A stretch of DNA of 64,000 bases from Isoetes taiwanensis (GCA_021234155.1 JAJEKV010000084.1:680001-744000); one strand, 5' to 3'; counted from the stretch's first letter, positions 10,196 to 22,800 are shown. Made by a program: numbers and translations. The notes: generated by a model from the sequence alone, not told the origin.

Positions 10196-10983
10196 AACAA
10201 ACAGATCGGGGAAGAGACACTCAAAAATAAAATGCCATCTAGGTGCCACATCACTGTGATTTGCTCGAGAGAATCACGTGTGTCTATCAAGAGAATCACT
10301 ATGATTCTCTCGCACGACCCCAAAGATTCTCTCGAGAGAATTGTGTTGGCACCCCAGTTAAAACCAAGCCAATAAAGTGCGCATATATGGCATACGTCTC
10401 ATATATGATAAAAAGTTAAATAGTTGCCATATAGTAGTATATATAATAAGATATATAACGCATGTCTTATATGCCATATATAACATATGTCTCATATGCC
10501 ATAAGTCAGACATATGTCACATATGCTATATATGATATATGTCTCATGCCATATATAACATACGTCTCATATGCCATAATTCAGACATTGTGTCATATGC
10601 CATAAGTCAGACATATGCCATATATAGCATATGTTTCATATGCCATAAGTCAAACAAATTCACATAGTTTATGTAATGTCATATATGACATATGTCACCT
10701 CGTATATATAATATCAAATATATGACATATGTCACATCTTATAATGTCAGGTGATATAAGATACTAGAAACTATGCCAAGTGTAGCTGGGCATGAACTAG
10801 GCATTGTAAGTGATGCATTGGATCAAATGTTAAATTAAGCAACATTTACAAAATTACACGATGAAGAGCACTCGACCACCTTTCGCCTTTGAGAGAATCA
10901 CGTGATTCACTCGAGCGAATCACAGTGACATGGCACCGAGATCGCATTTTATTTTTTAGTGGCTCTTCCCTAGATCTGTTGTT
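10196..10983. mobile_element. 788 bp inverted-repeat element (MITE-like)
   Basis: The left arm 10196-10281 and right arm 10897-10983 are reverse complements over about 85 bp with roughly 80-85% identity, sharing AACA.ACAGATC, AAAATAAAATGC, CACTGTGATT and GAATCACGTG. The interior holds further GATTCTCTCGAGAGAATC words and the AT repeat also found at 1064-1310. There is no coding capacity, so a non-autonomous DNA transposon is the simplest reading. The target duplication is not clear. Confidence 0.75.
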
Positions 10984-11224
10984 CCTGCGCACCTGCAAAT
11001 TCGGCAGGTCCACGCTTGCCATCTCCTAAATCTATTGTCGAAGGAGCTTCTAGGGGACTTTGAATCTTGTGCTGAGGCACTAATACCTGTAAGTCTTTGC
11101 TTTCTCAAGTTCTGCTTTCAGCTTTTATTGTTGATGGAGGTTACCTAAGGGATTCCTATGTAGGCCCTCTTTAAATCCGTGGTGATAACTGTACTAGTTA
11201 TTGTAAAATCGGCAGACAACTGCA

Positions 11225-11266
11225 TTAAGAGGCATTTAAGATGCTAAAATCTTAAATGCCTCTTAA
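11225..11266. repeat. Perfect 16 bp stem hairpin
   Basis: TTAAGAGGCATTTAAG is followed after 10 bases by its exact reverse complement CTTAAATGCCTCTTAA. The stem is shorter than a typical plant miRNA precursor arm and no extended pairing is seen. Confidence 0.8.
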
Positions 11267-11514
11267 GATAGTTATGTAGGTTGGACAAGCTTTAACTCTG
11301 CTTGTTTTACAAAATCCAAAAAACTGCAGACGTATTTTAAGCATCGAAAGAAATGTGGTGAAGGGACTGTTAGATACCTTGAATCTCCCAGGTGGTTGCT
11401 AGTGCATGGAAGAATAGAGGAGGCCATGGATGGTCTGAGAAAAATTGCAAAGCGCAACGGCAGAAATCTGCCCAGGAATGTGAGGCTGAGGCTAGAAACA
11501 AATAACCCCAGAAA

Positions 11515-11660
11515 TCTGGTTATGTATCTAATGCTGATAATCTGCTGAAATCTGAAATCTAATTCTGAAATCTAATGCTGAAATCTGGTTTTCCCATTGG
11601 ATTGTGTATCTAATACTGATAATCTGAAATCTAATTCTGAAATCTAATGACGAAGGTTAG
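11515..11660. repeat. Nested direct repeats of GAAATCTAAT
   Basis: A block TGTATCTAAT(G/A)CTGATAATCTG followed by CTGAAATCTAATTCTGAAAT occurs at about 11524 and again at about 11602. Each block has internal 14-16 bp sub-repeats. Non-coding. Confidence 0.75.
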
Positions 11661-11889
11661 AATTATGCATTTGGTTTGATGCTACTATTTACTCGTTTTC
11701 TTATGTATATTTCCTCCAAAGACAATGTATTTTGCTTTGTCTGAAGTTTAATAGCATAAATCAACTATTTAGAAATTATTTGAGGTGTAAACTTGTCTGT
11801 ATTCACTATTTATTTAGAAGTAGAGATGTATTACATGTTATTTATGCATTAACTGCAGGAAAAAAGAAAGTTGAATTTTGGCGAAATAG

Positions 11890-11965
11890 GTCGGTAGGTC
11901 GGCAAAAAATCCCCACCTAAGTCGGCCTTCTCCCACCTAGGTCGGCAGGTCGGTTAGGTCGGTGG
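11890..11965. repeat. AGGTCGG-rich short repeat
   Basis: TAGGTCGG and CACCTA.GTCGG words recur at least six times in about 75 bp, partly in inverted order. It may be the edge of a transposable element; no partner end was found. Confidence 0.5.
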
Positions 11966-11994
11966 GTCGGCCCAACTATGGCATGCATGACAAG

Positions 11995-12115
11995 CATGTC
12001 GTACATCTGAAGACCGTCAGATCGAAGGGGGCAGGTGATATCCTAGCCGTCGAATGTGGCTGGAGGGTGATTTAATAGGGGTGGCCACCCCTAATGGTTG
12101 CATTAAATGGTTGCA
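11995..12115 (+). repeat. Dispersed repeat, copy 1 (partner 51289-51380, opposite strand)
   Basis: GACCGTCAGATCGAAGGGGG, then CAGGTGATAT, CGAATGT and GGAGGGTGATTTAAT match the reverse complement of 51289-51380 at roughly 85% over about 80 bp. Two inverted-orientation copies of an unnamed dispersed repeat. Confidence 0.75.
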
Positions 12116-12230
12116 GAATTGGGGCATGAAATCTTGACCCTTTTCGTCGATTAAAAGCAAAGATAAGTCAACATTTACTGGTATTTGACAGGTGGTGTAC
12201 CTATTTAACTTTATATAAAAAACAGTGTTG

Positions 12231-12395
12231 TTTACGTACCCGTATTTTATGTTTACATACGTCCCTTTACCTTCCTCACAGTACTATACGTACTATACCT
12301 ATAAGTTGACAGGTCAAATTGAGCTATTGTTTTATTAATACCATACTTAACATATTAATACATACAATACGTATAATACGTACTTTTAAAAAAAA
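12231..12395. mobile_element. CAGTGTTGT-ended repeat rich in CGTAC words, copy 1
   Basis: CAGTGTTGTTTACGTACCC starts a segment packed with ACGTACGTA-like words. The reverse complement of this terminus (CGTACCTGACAACACTG) closes a similar segment at 20745-20919. CAGTG termini fit hAT-type elements, but the other ends and target duplications were not found. Confidence 0.45.
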
Positions 12396-12550
12396 GTGTC
12401 CAAATGACATTAGACCAATAGAGTTGGTAAAATTATACATTAGGAAAAATACATTATTATATATTATAGAACAGGAGTAAAGAAACACATTAGGAGACTT
12501 AAGACATTACGAAAATTATGGAATTGTAGTTTAAAAAAAAAAAAAAAAAC

Positions 12551-13138
12551 CCTTCAAGTCTATCAGATCCTAAGACCTTAGACTTCTTATCATAAATTGA
12601 TCTTTGCAAGAACAAAACGTGATACAATTGGCAGCCCTAAGTACAATGAGGTGCCTGTGTACTTAGGCCAAAGATATGGTTTCTAAAAAAATTAAACTCA
12701 ATATATTCCATAAAAACTCTACTGCTAGCAATATATGCTACAAGATTACAACTCTCTTTGGAGTTCAAATGAGAACAAATCCAAAAATTACCTTGATAGT
12801 TCTGCTAGTACAAAACAAACCAGTTTAACATGTAGTGACAAACACAGCAATGTAGTTGCCTTATATTATAACATTCAATTGATCCTCTTGAAGACCCTCG
12901 AGTAGCACTTGCTTTTCCCGAGGAATCCATCTTTAAAGCATATTCTTTACACCAAGAAACATAGCAAGGAGTAAAAGACCCTGTTACCTGCAGTAGAACC
13001 AGAGGACAGTTAGCCAAGAACATGGGTAAAAGCCTAAGCTACTAGCAGGCGTCAAAAGGTCTTTTAAGTTTATCACCCTTCACCTTGCTTGTAACTAACA
13101 TAAAGAAACAAGGATTTAAGAGTAAAAACTTTTCCCAA
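12551..13138. repeat. Duplicated segment A, first copy
   Basis: 588 bp almost identical to 18117-18705. On the minus strand it contains a possible exon with a good acceptor (TTCTACTGCAG) followed by an open frame with VTGSFTPCYVSW and KMDSSGK, ending in a stop. I do not recognise the protein. The left edge of the duplication falls in an A-run (12532-12549). Confidence 0.9.
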
Positions 13139-13487
13139 CACATTTAAATTAAAATCCCCCTTAAACCCCCTTTGGTTTGGGTGCATATTCACACGGGGGG
13201 TGACTCCGGGCATCGAGAGCTGTCGGATTGGCATATTCGCCCCTTATTCCTTAATCTACACCGTACGTAAAGTTCCTCATTTGTGGGGTATGCAAGTACA
13301 AGATTTGCTATACTGTATAATAAGATTCGCAAAATACTATAAGATTTCAACCTGAATACTATATGGTGTTGATTTCAGACGCGTGCAAAATACAATTATG
13401 AGGGCTCTCACGCCCCTACGCCACCCCAGTGTGAATATGCACCCAAACCAAAGGGGGTTTAAGGGGATTTTAATTTAAATGTGTTGG
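13135..13487. mobile_element. 353 bp MITE with ~59 bp near-perfect TIRs
   Basis: The left arm (13135-13194) starts CCAACACATTTAAATT and the right arm (13429-13487) is its reverse complement with one base of length difference in a C-run. The element starts at the exact point where duplicated segment A loses its match to the second copy (13138), so it marks one edge of the extra 2.8 kb. No convincing target duplication is visible. Confidence 0.9.
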
Positions 13488-14580
13488 ATCCAATGGTTAT
13501 ATTTATTAATGTCAATGGTAGTTATGTGTTGGTTATTATACTAAAAAATTTTTTGGCCCTTCTGCCATTAAAAAAAAAGACGTGAGAATATAAAAAAACA
13601 TTTAAAACATGAAGATAGTGTAGGGTTGCATCTTGAACCTTGGAATCCAAATATGCACTAAGGATTTAATATTTGAAGTATACTAGATAACCATCGTTTA
13701 AATATTTAGAACTTGAACAATTATATTGAACTTGAGAGTTCACATGTGATTGTGTCGAATGGAATGGAATGTGTGATGTTAACGTTAATAAAGCAACTGT
13801 CTAATAAAGCAATTGTCTGTACAATAGCCTCTCCAACTTGTTTCCTCATCAAAAAAAGGAAAAAATGTGCCAATGGCAATTGTTCCCTGCATCAGTCAAA
13901 TGCACATTCAACTTGATAATTAACTAATACTCAAGTCCAATGTGACAAAAATTTGCAAACATTTCGTCTAACCTTAAATGGGGATCTCCAGAAACTCCTG
14001 CCAATGCCCTGGATTCAACCCTATAATTATGGAGCACGAAAACAGACACCAGAAACAAATACCCAATTACAAAACCCACATGCCCAAATGACAAATACAC
14101 ATTTGGAAGCGAAGAAATCTTCGGCATAATGATTAGAAAGGTGCAAAACAGAGCGAATCCGGTTGGGTCCTGGGAAAGAACGGTTGGGTATGCCAAGAAC
14201 ATCTCGGCAAGAAGGATTCAAGCATAGGACAATATCTACTCATTTTCCACCATACTTTCCACTTCTCACTCCACAGCTTAGATACATCCTGGAAAGGAAG
14301 AATTTATTGTTGAAATGGCCAACGCATAAAATATGCTATTTATTGGACAAGAAAATCCCGATGTATACAAAGGATGAAGTGTAAAACGTTTGCTTCAACC
14401 GAATAAATCAATTCAATGAGATTAAATCAATGAATTTTGTTTTCATTCTCGTGTAAAAGTGGACCTTACCTTGATTTCCCTCTTTGAGTAATATGAAGAT
14501 ATAGGCGTGCAAACTTCTTGTGTCTTTGAGATCACAAAGTCCCGCTAATACAGAGGTGGATTTGTCTCATATAGAGTCTT
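13488..14580. other. Unassigned part of the extra 2.8 kb block
   Basis: AT-rich DNA without an intact gene. A 92-residue minus-strand frame (13924-14202) has a hydrophobic stretch (FGHVGFVIGYLFLVSVF) that loosely resembles a rhomboid membrane helix. It may be a second degraded piece of that family or chance. Confidence 0.35.
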
Positions 14581-14589
14581 CATTTGCCT

Positions 14590-15446
14590 TGTAGATTTAG
14601 CATCTTCTTTCTTCTTGGAAGCCAATCAACACCTAAAAGGCATCAAGCCATATTACACCAACCGGTTCCCAATGAATCGGAGGTCCATTTGATATTATTG
14701 GACCAAATTTGTAATCGAACCGAACCGATAGGTGATTCAAGAACTGGCTCAATTTCTAGAAAAGGCAAAGCGGTATGATGTCGTCCGATGCAAACTCACA
14801 AAAAGAAGAGTGTGACCCATCCTAGTAAGGCGATTGCCCAATAATTACTCATTCCTTGTATAACTCCCCAAGAAATCAAATATCCTACCACAATTCGACA
14901 AATGACCTAAAAAACGGCCTGGGAACAATTATAGATGTGAAAATCGAGATTCAAATGGGGCAAAGCCGATAGGCAAAGAAAGAACCCCAAACAGTTCCAG
15001 TTTTGAAGAAGGTCGCTTTGTTTTTTATGGTCATCCATCCAAAACCACACACGAATAACCAACAAAGACAGACTCTTACGTAAAACTCCAACTTAAATCG
15101 TGAATGAGCACATGATAAATCCCCGAACCGGGAGCCCGAAACAACAATTAGGAGTAACGATATCGCAAATAATAATCGCACCCCAAGACCTCAAGTCTTT
15201 TCAAATTTTCAAAGAATCCCAAGGCTCCTCGTATTTCATATTAAAGATTAGATGCAAGAAACTAATATGGGAAAATGAAGAAGTGATAAGACGCCAGTGC
15301 TGGCCTTGAGAAACTACGGTTTCATAGCTCAATCCCACATCCGAGTAACCTATGTTCTTGTTTTGAATGTAAAACCAGATAGCGGAACAAATGGCGATTA
15401 AACAACTGCTTGTGTTTCTCGGTATGTCGATGAGAAGGCGACCCAT
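14590..15446 (-). pseudogene. Rhomboid-like intramembrane protease pseudogene (RBL13-like), intronless
   Basis: Rhomboids cleave transmembrane segments inside membranes. The first 81 codons (15201-15446) read like the start of a plant rhomboid-like protein: [45 protein letters not shown], then HLIFNM. After that the reading frame breaks, but conserved blocks continue in other frames in the right order with no introns: LG.DYYL, YHVLIH, RFKLEF, FGWMTI (near 15040), [17 protein letters not shown], and LPFLEIEPV (near 14755). Several frameshifts and stops separate them. Lack of introns together with damage suggests a retro-copied pseudogene, although no poly(A) tail was found. It lies in the block missing from the second copy of the duplication. 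Confidence 0.75.
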
Positions 15447-15905
15447 TTGTGTATTTTGTTACATGGGCACCTAATTGCTCCAACGAAGATCCGATCTATG
15501 ATGGGTACCCAGAAAAAAAGGCATTGAAGATCACGACCTGTCAAACCCGGAATTCTCCTGTTCGCAGATCGCCGGAATGCAGAGATGATCAATTTAATCC
15601 GCCCACAAATGATTCTTCCCTAAAAATCTTCATTTTCATTCCCAACACATAACCCTAAAATGGGTTATCTCGAGCCTTGCATGTCGAAAGGTGATATTTG
15701 ATACAATACGAAAATACAATATAAAAATAAATATATGATATATGGGTCTAAACCATTGGATATAGGCATCAAAATTAGTTCAACCGTACGCGCACTCTAG
15801 ATATACTAATCAGTATGCCTCATCAAATACATCCATGAAATCATATAAAAACCTTAGGGAAAAAAGTACAAAAATACAAAAGAAACCCCCTGTTATTATG
15901 CTACA
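15447..15905. other. Flank of the rhomboid pseudogene, no gene
   Basis: The part next to the pseudogene start may be its retained leader. The rest is AT-rich and non-coding up to the start of duplicated segment B. Confidence 0.35.
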
Positions 15906-17429
15906 TATTACAACTAGAATGCCTCTAATCTCACTGTTCTAGGGAAGTTATTTTGCTGCACCAGCATTCTATAGAGGTCACCAACATAAAACTGCTTCAA
16001 TGGTGGCAGAATACTGCAGACAAGTTATACTGCAGACGAATCAAGTTGCATCATATTCAAATAATCTATGAGGACTTAAATGGTTTATGTTTGCCCTAGG
16101 CAATTGCAGCTAACAGCCAGGTTTGCTAAGAGACTGTTAAAAAGCTCCATGCCCTGCAATAAATCATGCAATCAGCTGCATATGACAGTAATACTTATAA
16201 CTTCATGCCTTAAAATTAAACAACAAATATCCACCACTACATTCAATAGCAAACATTAGGTGTAGATTTACAGCTACATATTAGTGCATATTTATACTGC
16301 TACAATAAGCAATGTGCATATTAGATCTGCATGTGCCTCAACCAAGATAAACGTGCAATTACTAATAAGAGGGGCAGATATATTAAGACCCATTCCTTAA
16401 GCCATGAGTGGCAGATATTTTGCATGTTCCAGCTTACCATCCAGAAACATTAAAAGCTCTTTTATCTATAAATCCAATAATTGTTAGCCTTTTGGTCTAT
16501 TAAGACAATAGCAGTGGCAGTCATCTTAGCCATTTAACATAACGAAATAAGAAGTCTATAAATAGAATACATAGTAATCCGTGCCATAGACCAGCTAAAA
16601 TCTCCTAAGCCGTGTAGCCAAAGCATATAAGAATTTAGAAACATCATGTAAGAATTAAAAACTAGCCCCAAACCTGTGAAGATGTTGGGCATGGGAAATA
16701 ATCTCCATTTCCTTGTGCTGCATCCAGCCTGATCCGCATTGGATGTAAATTGTATAGTGAATGCATCGTAGGAGTTAGTTCCAGAAATCTGCTTCTTCAA
16801 AGAATAATTCCAGCTCTCAACCTTGTAGATCCATCCATATTGTAAGAGATTAGAATGCATGAACGATGCCCAGCGGAATACCCAGCAACGGAATACCCAG
16901 CAGCATGTATATCCTGCAACACTCAAATCCGGGCAACCCTAATTCGGCAGGATAAACTTAGCAGCATATATATCCGGGCAACACCCAATCCGGGCAACCC
17001 TAATCTTGGATCGTGATCAATAGATCCAACGACCGTCCATTTTCAGAAGTTCGTCAAACATCAAGCAATAAAATTAGACATAAAAAAGTGCCCAAAGGAA
17101 ATATCGAATGTTAGTAAAACACGTGTACAAGCCCTAAGCCATGTATCTGCTTAATAGTCAGGTTGCAAACTATATCCAACAAACTTACATTTTCCAGAGG
17201 TCGCCAAAACTCTGCATTACAACTTTAGGTAAGGCAAAGATAATCCATTTTTTCCTTTTGCCAGTAGTTGAAATTTTTAACCATAGCACAAATGTAGCCA
17301 GTCACATTAACCACCAATTTTCATTAATCATAAGTTACAAACCAGTTAATATTTATGCCAGTTCAATGTAACAAGTCAAATAAAACCCTGTGTCAACAAG
17401 TATAAATGCTTACCATCATTATATTTGTA
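15906..17429. repeat. Duplicated segment B, first copy
   Basis: About 1.52 kb matching 18718-20237 with roughly ten single-base differences that I could count, about 99% identity. It includes a 130-codon minus frame (16534-16926) preserved in both copies. With so little divergence its conservation says nothing about function. The part around 16685-16870 ends at CAG|GTTTGG and may be an exon of an unidentified gene. The right edge of the duplication again falls near an A-run. Confidence 0.95.
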
Positions 17430-18116
17430 ATAAAAAAATCCTGCCTCCTTCCGTAGATCAGGGTGGGCCAAAGTAATAATAGAATTAGCAACAAGGAGAG
17501 TAGGACCTTGTTGCCAAAGCCCTACCCTACCTATATTGCGTAACAGTTATTGCATATTTATTTTTCTTTTGAAAAGCCCAATGGCAAACAAGTGGCCAGC
17601 AAAGTGGTCACTTAGATTTTTCAAAATAGCATCTTTGTTATCAAAGGGTAAACAAGGTACATCTTGATAATAGTTAGTCTAGGCGAATGCCAAAAGACTA
17701 TTTTAAATGCCAAATACATTCTGTAGTTCAGCTTCTATGTGGAACCATAACTGATAAGAGTTTGACTAGGCAAATGCTACAGGACTATTTTAAATACCAA
17801 ATACATCCTATGATTCAACTTCCATGTGGAATAATTTCAGAAACAATAAATGTCCTGTTACCTTAACTTCTATATGTCCCTCTTTTTGATTGACTCGCCA
17901 ATGCCAATGCCAATGCCAATGCCAATGCCAATGCCAATGCCAATGCCAAGGCTCTTTGATGCACTGTCATTGGTATCAAATCTGTCCTCAATGCCAGTAG
18001 CCTATAAAAATCATTTCATCCATTAGTTTAACAAGAATATGACTTAAAACAGCACCTATAATGTAACCAATATCTTGGCTACCGGTATAACCAGTAGACT
18101 GAAGTTAGGAAAAAAA
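17430..18116. other. Spacer between duplication copies
   Basis: No gene seen. A duplicated phrase (CTAGGC.AATGC.A.AGGACTATTTTAAATACC and relatives) occurs twice near 17690-17810. The hexanucleotide tract at 17893 lies here. Confidence 0.4.
17893..17950. repeat. (CCAATG)n hexanucleotide microsatellite
   Basis: Nine or so uninterrupted CCAATG units. Its length divides by three, but no supporting gene frame was found. Confidence 0.95.
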
Positions 18117-18705
18117 CCTTCAAGTCTATCAGATCCTAAGACCTTAGACTTCTTATCATAAATTGATCTTTGCAAGAACAAAACATGATACAATTGGCAG
18201 CCCTAAGTACAATGAGGTGTCTGTGTACTCAGGCCAAAGATATGGTTACCATAAAAAATTAAACTCAATATATTCCATAAAGACTCTACTGCTAGCAATA
18301 TATGCTACAAGATTACAACTCTCTTTGGTGTTCAAATGAGAACAAATCCAAAAATTACCTTGATAGTTCTGCTAGTACAAAACAAACCAGTTTAACATGT
18401 AGTGACAAACACAGCAACGTAGTTGCCTTATATTATAACATTCAATTGATCCTCTTGAAGACCCTCGAGTAGCACTTGTTTTTCCCGAGGAATCCATCTT
18501 TAAAGCATATTCTTTACACCAAGAAACATAGCAAGGAGTAAAAGACCCTGTTACCTGCAGTAGAACCAGAGGACAGTTAGCCAAGAACATGGGTAAAAGC
18601 CTAAGCTACTAGCAGGCGTCAAAAGGTCTTTTAAGTTTATCACCCTTCACCTTGCTTGTAACTAACATAAAGCAACAAGGATTTAAGAGTAAAAACTTTT
18701 CCCAA
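18117..18705. repeat. Duplicated segment A, second copy
   Basis: Matches 12551-13138. Here it runs within 12 bp into segment B, so the order A-B is nearly contiguous and the 2.8 kb block of the first copy is absent. Confidence 0.9.
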
Positions 18706-18717
18706 AGAACCTGGGCA

Positions 18718-20237
18718 TACTACAACTAGAATGCCTCTAATCTCACTGTTCTAGGGAAGTTATTTTGCTGCACCAGCATTCTATAGAGGTCACCAACATA
18801 AAACTGCTTCAATGGTGGCGGAATACTGCAGACAAGTTATACTGCAGACGAATCAAGTTGCATCATATTCAAATAATCTATGAGGACTTAAATGGTTTAT
18901 GTTTGCCCCAGGCAATTGCAGCTAACAGCCAGGTTTGCTAAGAGACTGTTAAAAAGCTCCATGCCCTGCAATAAATCATGCAATCAGCTGCATATGACAG
19001 GAATACTTATAACTTCATGCCTTAAAATTAAACAACAAATATCCACCACTACATTCAATAGCAAACATGAGATGTAGATTTACAGCTACATATTAGTGCA
19101 CATTTATACTGCTACAATAAGCAATGTGCATATTAGATCTGCATGTGCCTCAACCAAGATAAACGTGCAATTACTAATAAGAGGGGCAGATATATTAAGA
19201 CCCATTCCTTAAGCCATGAGTGGCAGATATTTTGCATGTTCCAGCTTACCATCCAGAAACATTAAAAGCTCTTTTATCTATAAATCCAATAATTGTTAGC
19301 CTTTTGGTCTATTAAGACAATAGCAGTGGCAGTCATCTTGGCCATTTAACATAACGAAATAAGAAGTCTATAAATAGAATACATAGTAATCCGTGCCATA
19401 GACCAGCTAAAATCTCCTAAGCCGTGTAGCCAAAGCATATAAGAATTTAGAAACATCATGTAAGAATTAAAAACTAGCCCCAAACCTGTGAAGATGTTGG
19501 ACATGGGAAATAATCTCCATTTCCTTGTGCTGCATCCAGCCTGATCCGCATTGGATGTAAATTGTATAGTGAATGCATCGTAGGAGTTAGTTCCAGAAAT
19601 CTGCTTCTTCAAAGAATAATTCCAGCTCTCAACCTTGTAGATCCATCCATATTGTAAGAGATTAGAATGCATGAACGATGCCCAGCGGAATACCCAGCAA
19701 CGGAATACCCAGCAGCATGTATATCCTGCAACACTCAAATCCAGGCAACCCTAATTCGGCAGGATAAACTTAGCAGCATATATATCCGGGCAACACCCAA
19801 TCCGGGCAACCCTAATCTTGGATCGTGATCAATAGATCCAACGACCGTCCATTTTCAGAAGTTTGTCAAACATCAAGCAATAAAATTAGACATAAAAAAG
19901 TGCCCAAAGGAAATATCGAATGTTAGTAAAACACGTGTACAAGCCCTAAGCCATGTATCTGCTTAATAGTCAGGTTGCAAACTATATCCAACAAACTTAC
20001 ATTTTCCAGAGGTCGCCAAAACTCTGCATTACAACTTTAGGTAAGGCAAAGATAATCCATTTTTTCCTTTTGCCAGTAGTTGAAATTTTTAACCATAGCA
20101 CAAATGTAGCCAGTCACATTAACCACCAATTTTCATTAATCATAAGTTACAAACCAGTTAATATTTATGCCAGTTCAATGTAACAAGTCAAATAAAACCC
20201 TGTGTCAACAAGTATAAATGCTTACCATCATTATATG
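18718..20237. repeat. Duplicated segment B, second copy
   Basis: Matches 15906-17429 almost exactly. After the end, the two copies diverge at an A-rich stretch (20246-20265 here). Confidence 0.95.
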
Positions 20238-22800
20238 TTTGTAATTAAAAAAAAAAAAAAACAAAAACAATCTTCTTGGGAATAAAAACCTAAAGCCTCT
20301 ACGTTTTCCTCCTCTTTCTTCTTACTCTAGCCGCTGAATCGGAATGGAGATGGAGATGCAGACCCATCTTTCTCCCTTTTTTGTCATGGCAGGAGGCAGA
20401 CCTTCCCTTTAATACTTCGGTAGCTTGCATTCATGCCAAGAAAGAAATACAGAGGTCAGCAATGGCTAATAGCTTCGGATGCAACAAATGAGCAACAACT
20501 ACTTAAATTTATTTGTCTATGGGTGTAGATTGCAAACCAGAATATGAGGAGATATAACTCTTAAATAGACATATTTTGGATTGAAGACTTTGAAAAATAC
20601 TTAATTTTCTAGAGTAATATATTATGGTAATTTTCTAGAGTAATATATTATGGTTCATTATTTAAAACTTGAAGTTCTTCATATTAGTTGTTATTGCAAC
20701 TATTTCAACTGCAATACAAGAAATAATAGTTCTAAAAAATTACAGGAAGTACTTAACGTACTGTACGTAAAGTACGTATTTTACGTATTTAATGAGTATT
20801 TTATAATTCCAAAAAACGTATTTAAAGTACTTTTAAAAATGAGAGGTATGCATACGGTATTAATACTTTACGTACGTATAATACCCGTACTGTACTAAAC
20901 GTACCTGACAACACTGATAAAAAAGGACAATTAATTCTCGAAATTCTTATCACAGGGCAGTGTAGAAAATTTTGGACGGTCTCTTGTGCCCTTCCCATTT
21001 TGGTATTCAGGACTTTGGAGCTCGTCGCCACTTTGATAATCTGGTTTTGATGCAGCTTTTAGATTTGTGGAAGTGGAAACGGTTGTGGCTTGCTCTGTTA
21101 GATTCATGGTTCACATAATAACTTAGGAAAGGAGCTAAAAGAGTTACTAATCTGTACCCTATTTCAAGATGCTATGGCCGAAATGTGTCTAATTTGTGGC
21201 GCCAAAACTAGATTCTGCATGAATCGGCTGTTTCCTAGTCTACAAGGCAAATATCAGATGAGATAAATCGATGCCAACTGCGGATATGCTGGATTTGGGC
21301 CATATGCGATTTTGTCCAGGTTACCCGATACTGTCAGATTGATTTTCTCTCTCCGAGACCTGCTTCTGGCATGAATAATGGCGACCGAAGCACTCAAAGT
21401 TTTGCCGAAGGTCTGTGGCTGGTAAGCAAACTCTATTATGATTTAAGATTTGTCTGAAGCAAACTTGTGCAGACATTCGAGGGCACATGATAAATATTTA
21501 TCTGGTTTAAATATGTCTACCTGGTTGCTTTTGATTAGGATATATTTCGTGATTTATTTGATGTTCTAGGTGAATAGAGAACAAAGGGCAAAAGCTTTAA
21601 TCGCCTTTATTCTTCCTGTTTATTCTTGAGTTTGTTTCTTGTGTAGCTCCAGTAAGGAGCTATTTGATTTACTAACGGTTAATCATGCAATTTTGTGAAG
21701 GGGAAACGTATTGCTGACTAAGGTTCTTTGAACTAGGGAAATATTTCAGAAACATTTGTCACGCCAGGAAGCTCCAAAATACAAACATATTTTAGTGTTC
21801 TAGGTTTCCTTGCAATAACGCAAGAAACCTTGCGCTATGGCGTGGATTTGCTCATCTATTTTCTTTAATGGGTTATGGTCCTTTGTGACTGCAACAATAG
21901 TTCACTGCTAAAGATTGTGTGTTCTCTTCTGGAGCCCAGAAAGGTAAACCTTTTCGCTTCTACAATTTCAGATTTGAAAGTCATTCCCATTTTATATGAC
22001 ATGCTCAGATCTGTTTGCAACCCATAAACAAATTCGTTTTGATCCTACTTCTTGAGGAAATCAAGAGAGCAAGCTTAAGATGTTGAATGTAAAGACCCAG
22101 ATGTTTGGATCCGCGGTATGTATTCTGTTTCAAATCTATTCAAATGTTTTTGCTGTCTTTTTCTGCAATTGGACTTGGCCTTATGGCCGAATTGGTGTGA
22201 ATTATATGAAGCTAAAATGGACTGTAGACCCCTCAATATATTCTGGTATGCACTGTCAGAGTTCCCTGTTTCTTTTTTGGAAAATGACCTCTGCCACGTG
22301 TTCTTGCCACCACCATCTTATAAAATGTCACGTTTAACTAGCTGTGATAGTATATTATATCGGCTTGGCGTATAGCTATTTTTATTTCTACTTCTGCAGT
22401 TGGATTTTAGATCTGTGAAAATGCCAGCCCCAATTCTTTTCCATTTCCTTTAGGTTCTCTTTATAACACCTGTCTTGGAATTAATTCTGTTGTATCATTT
22501 TGGAAGTTCCCAGATGATGAAACTGTTGAATGTTAACAAATTAACAAAAGCAGGCTGCATTTTCAAGTTTTGGGTTGGCAATTGGTTTGCACAACTGAAT
22601 AATTTTTTTTTTTTTTTTTTTTTTTTTGAAGGCACGGTAGATTTTGTATTCATTCATATGATATAACGTTGCAGCACATACATGATTCCATAAGAATCGT
22701 ATTGGAAGAATTCCAGTACATAAAAAACCCTGAATATCTAGGAGGAACCCAGAAGATCCAGGGAAAAATAAGAAACTGCTAACATAAAGTAGAATGAATA
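20238..22800. other. AT-rich non-coding stretch
   Basis: Contains a second CGTAC-rich repeat ending CGTACCTGACAACACTG (20745-20919), a 26 bp poly(T) run (22602-22627) that could be the tail of a minus-strand retroposon, and only short unrecognised frames. Confidence 0.4.

Noticed and set aside
11225-11266. miRNA precursor
   Set aside because: The stem is only 16 bp with no extended pairing, too short for a plant pre-miRNA.
16534-19738. Identical 130-codon minus frames in segment B and its copy
   Set aside because: The duplication is about 99% identical, so the shared frame carries no evidence of selection. It probably spans an exon edge and intron.
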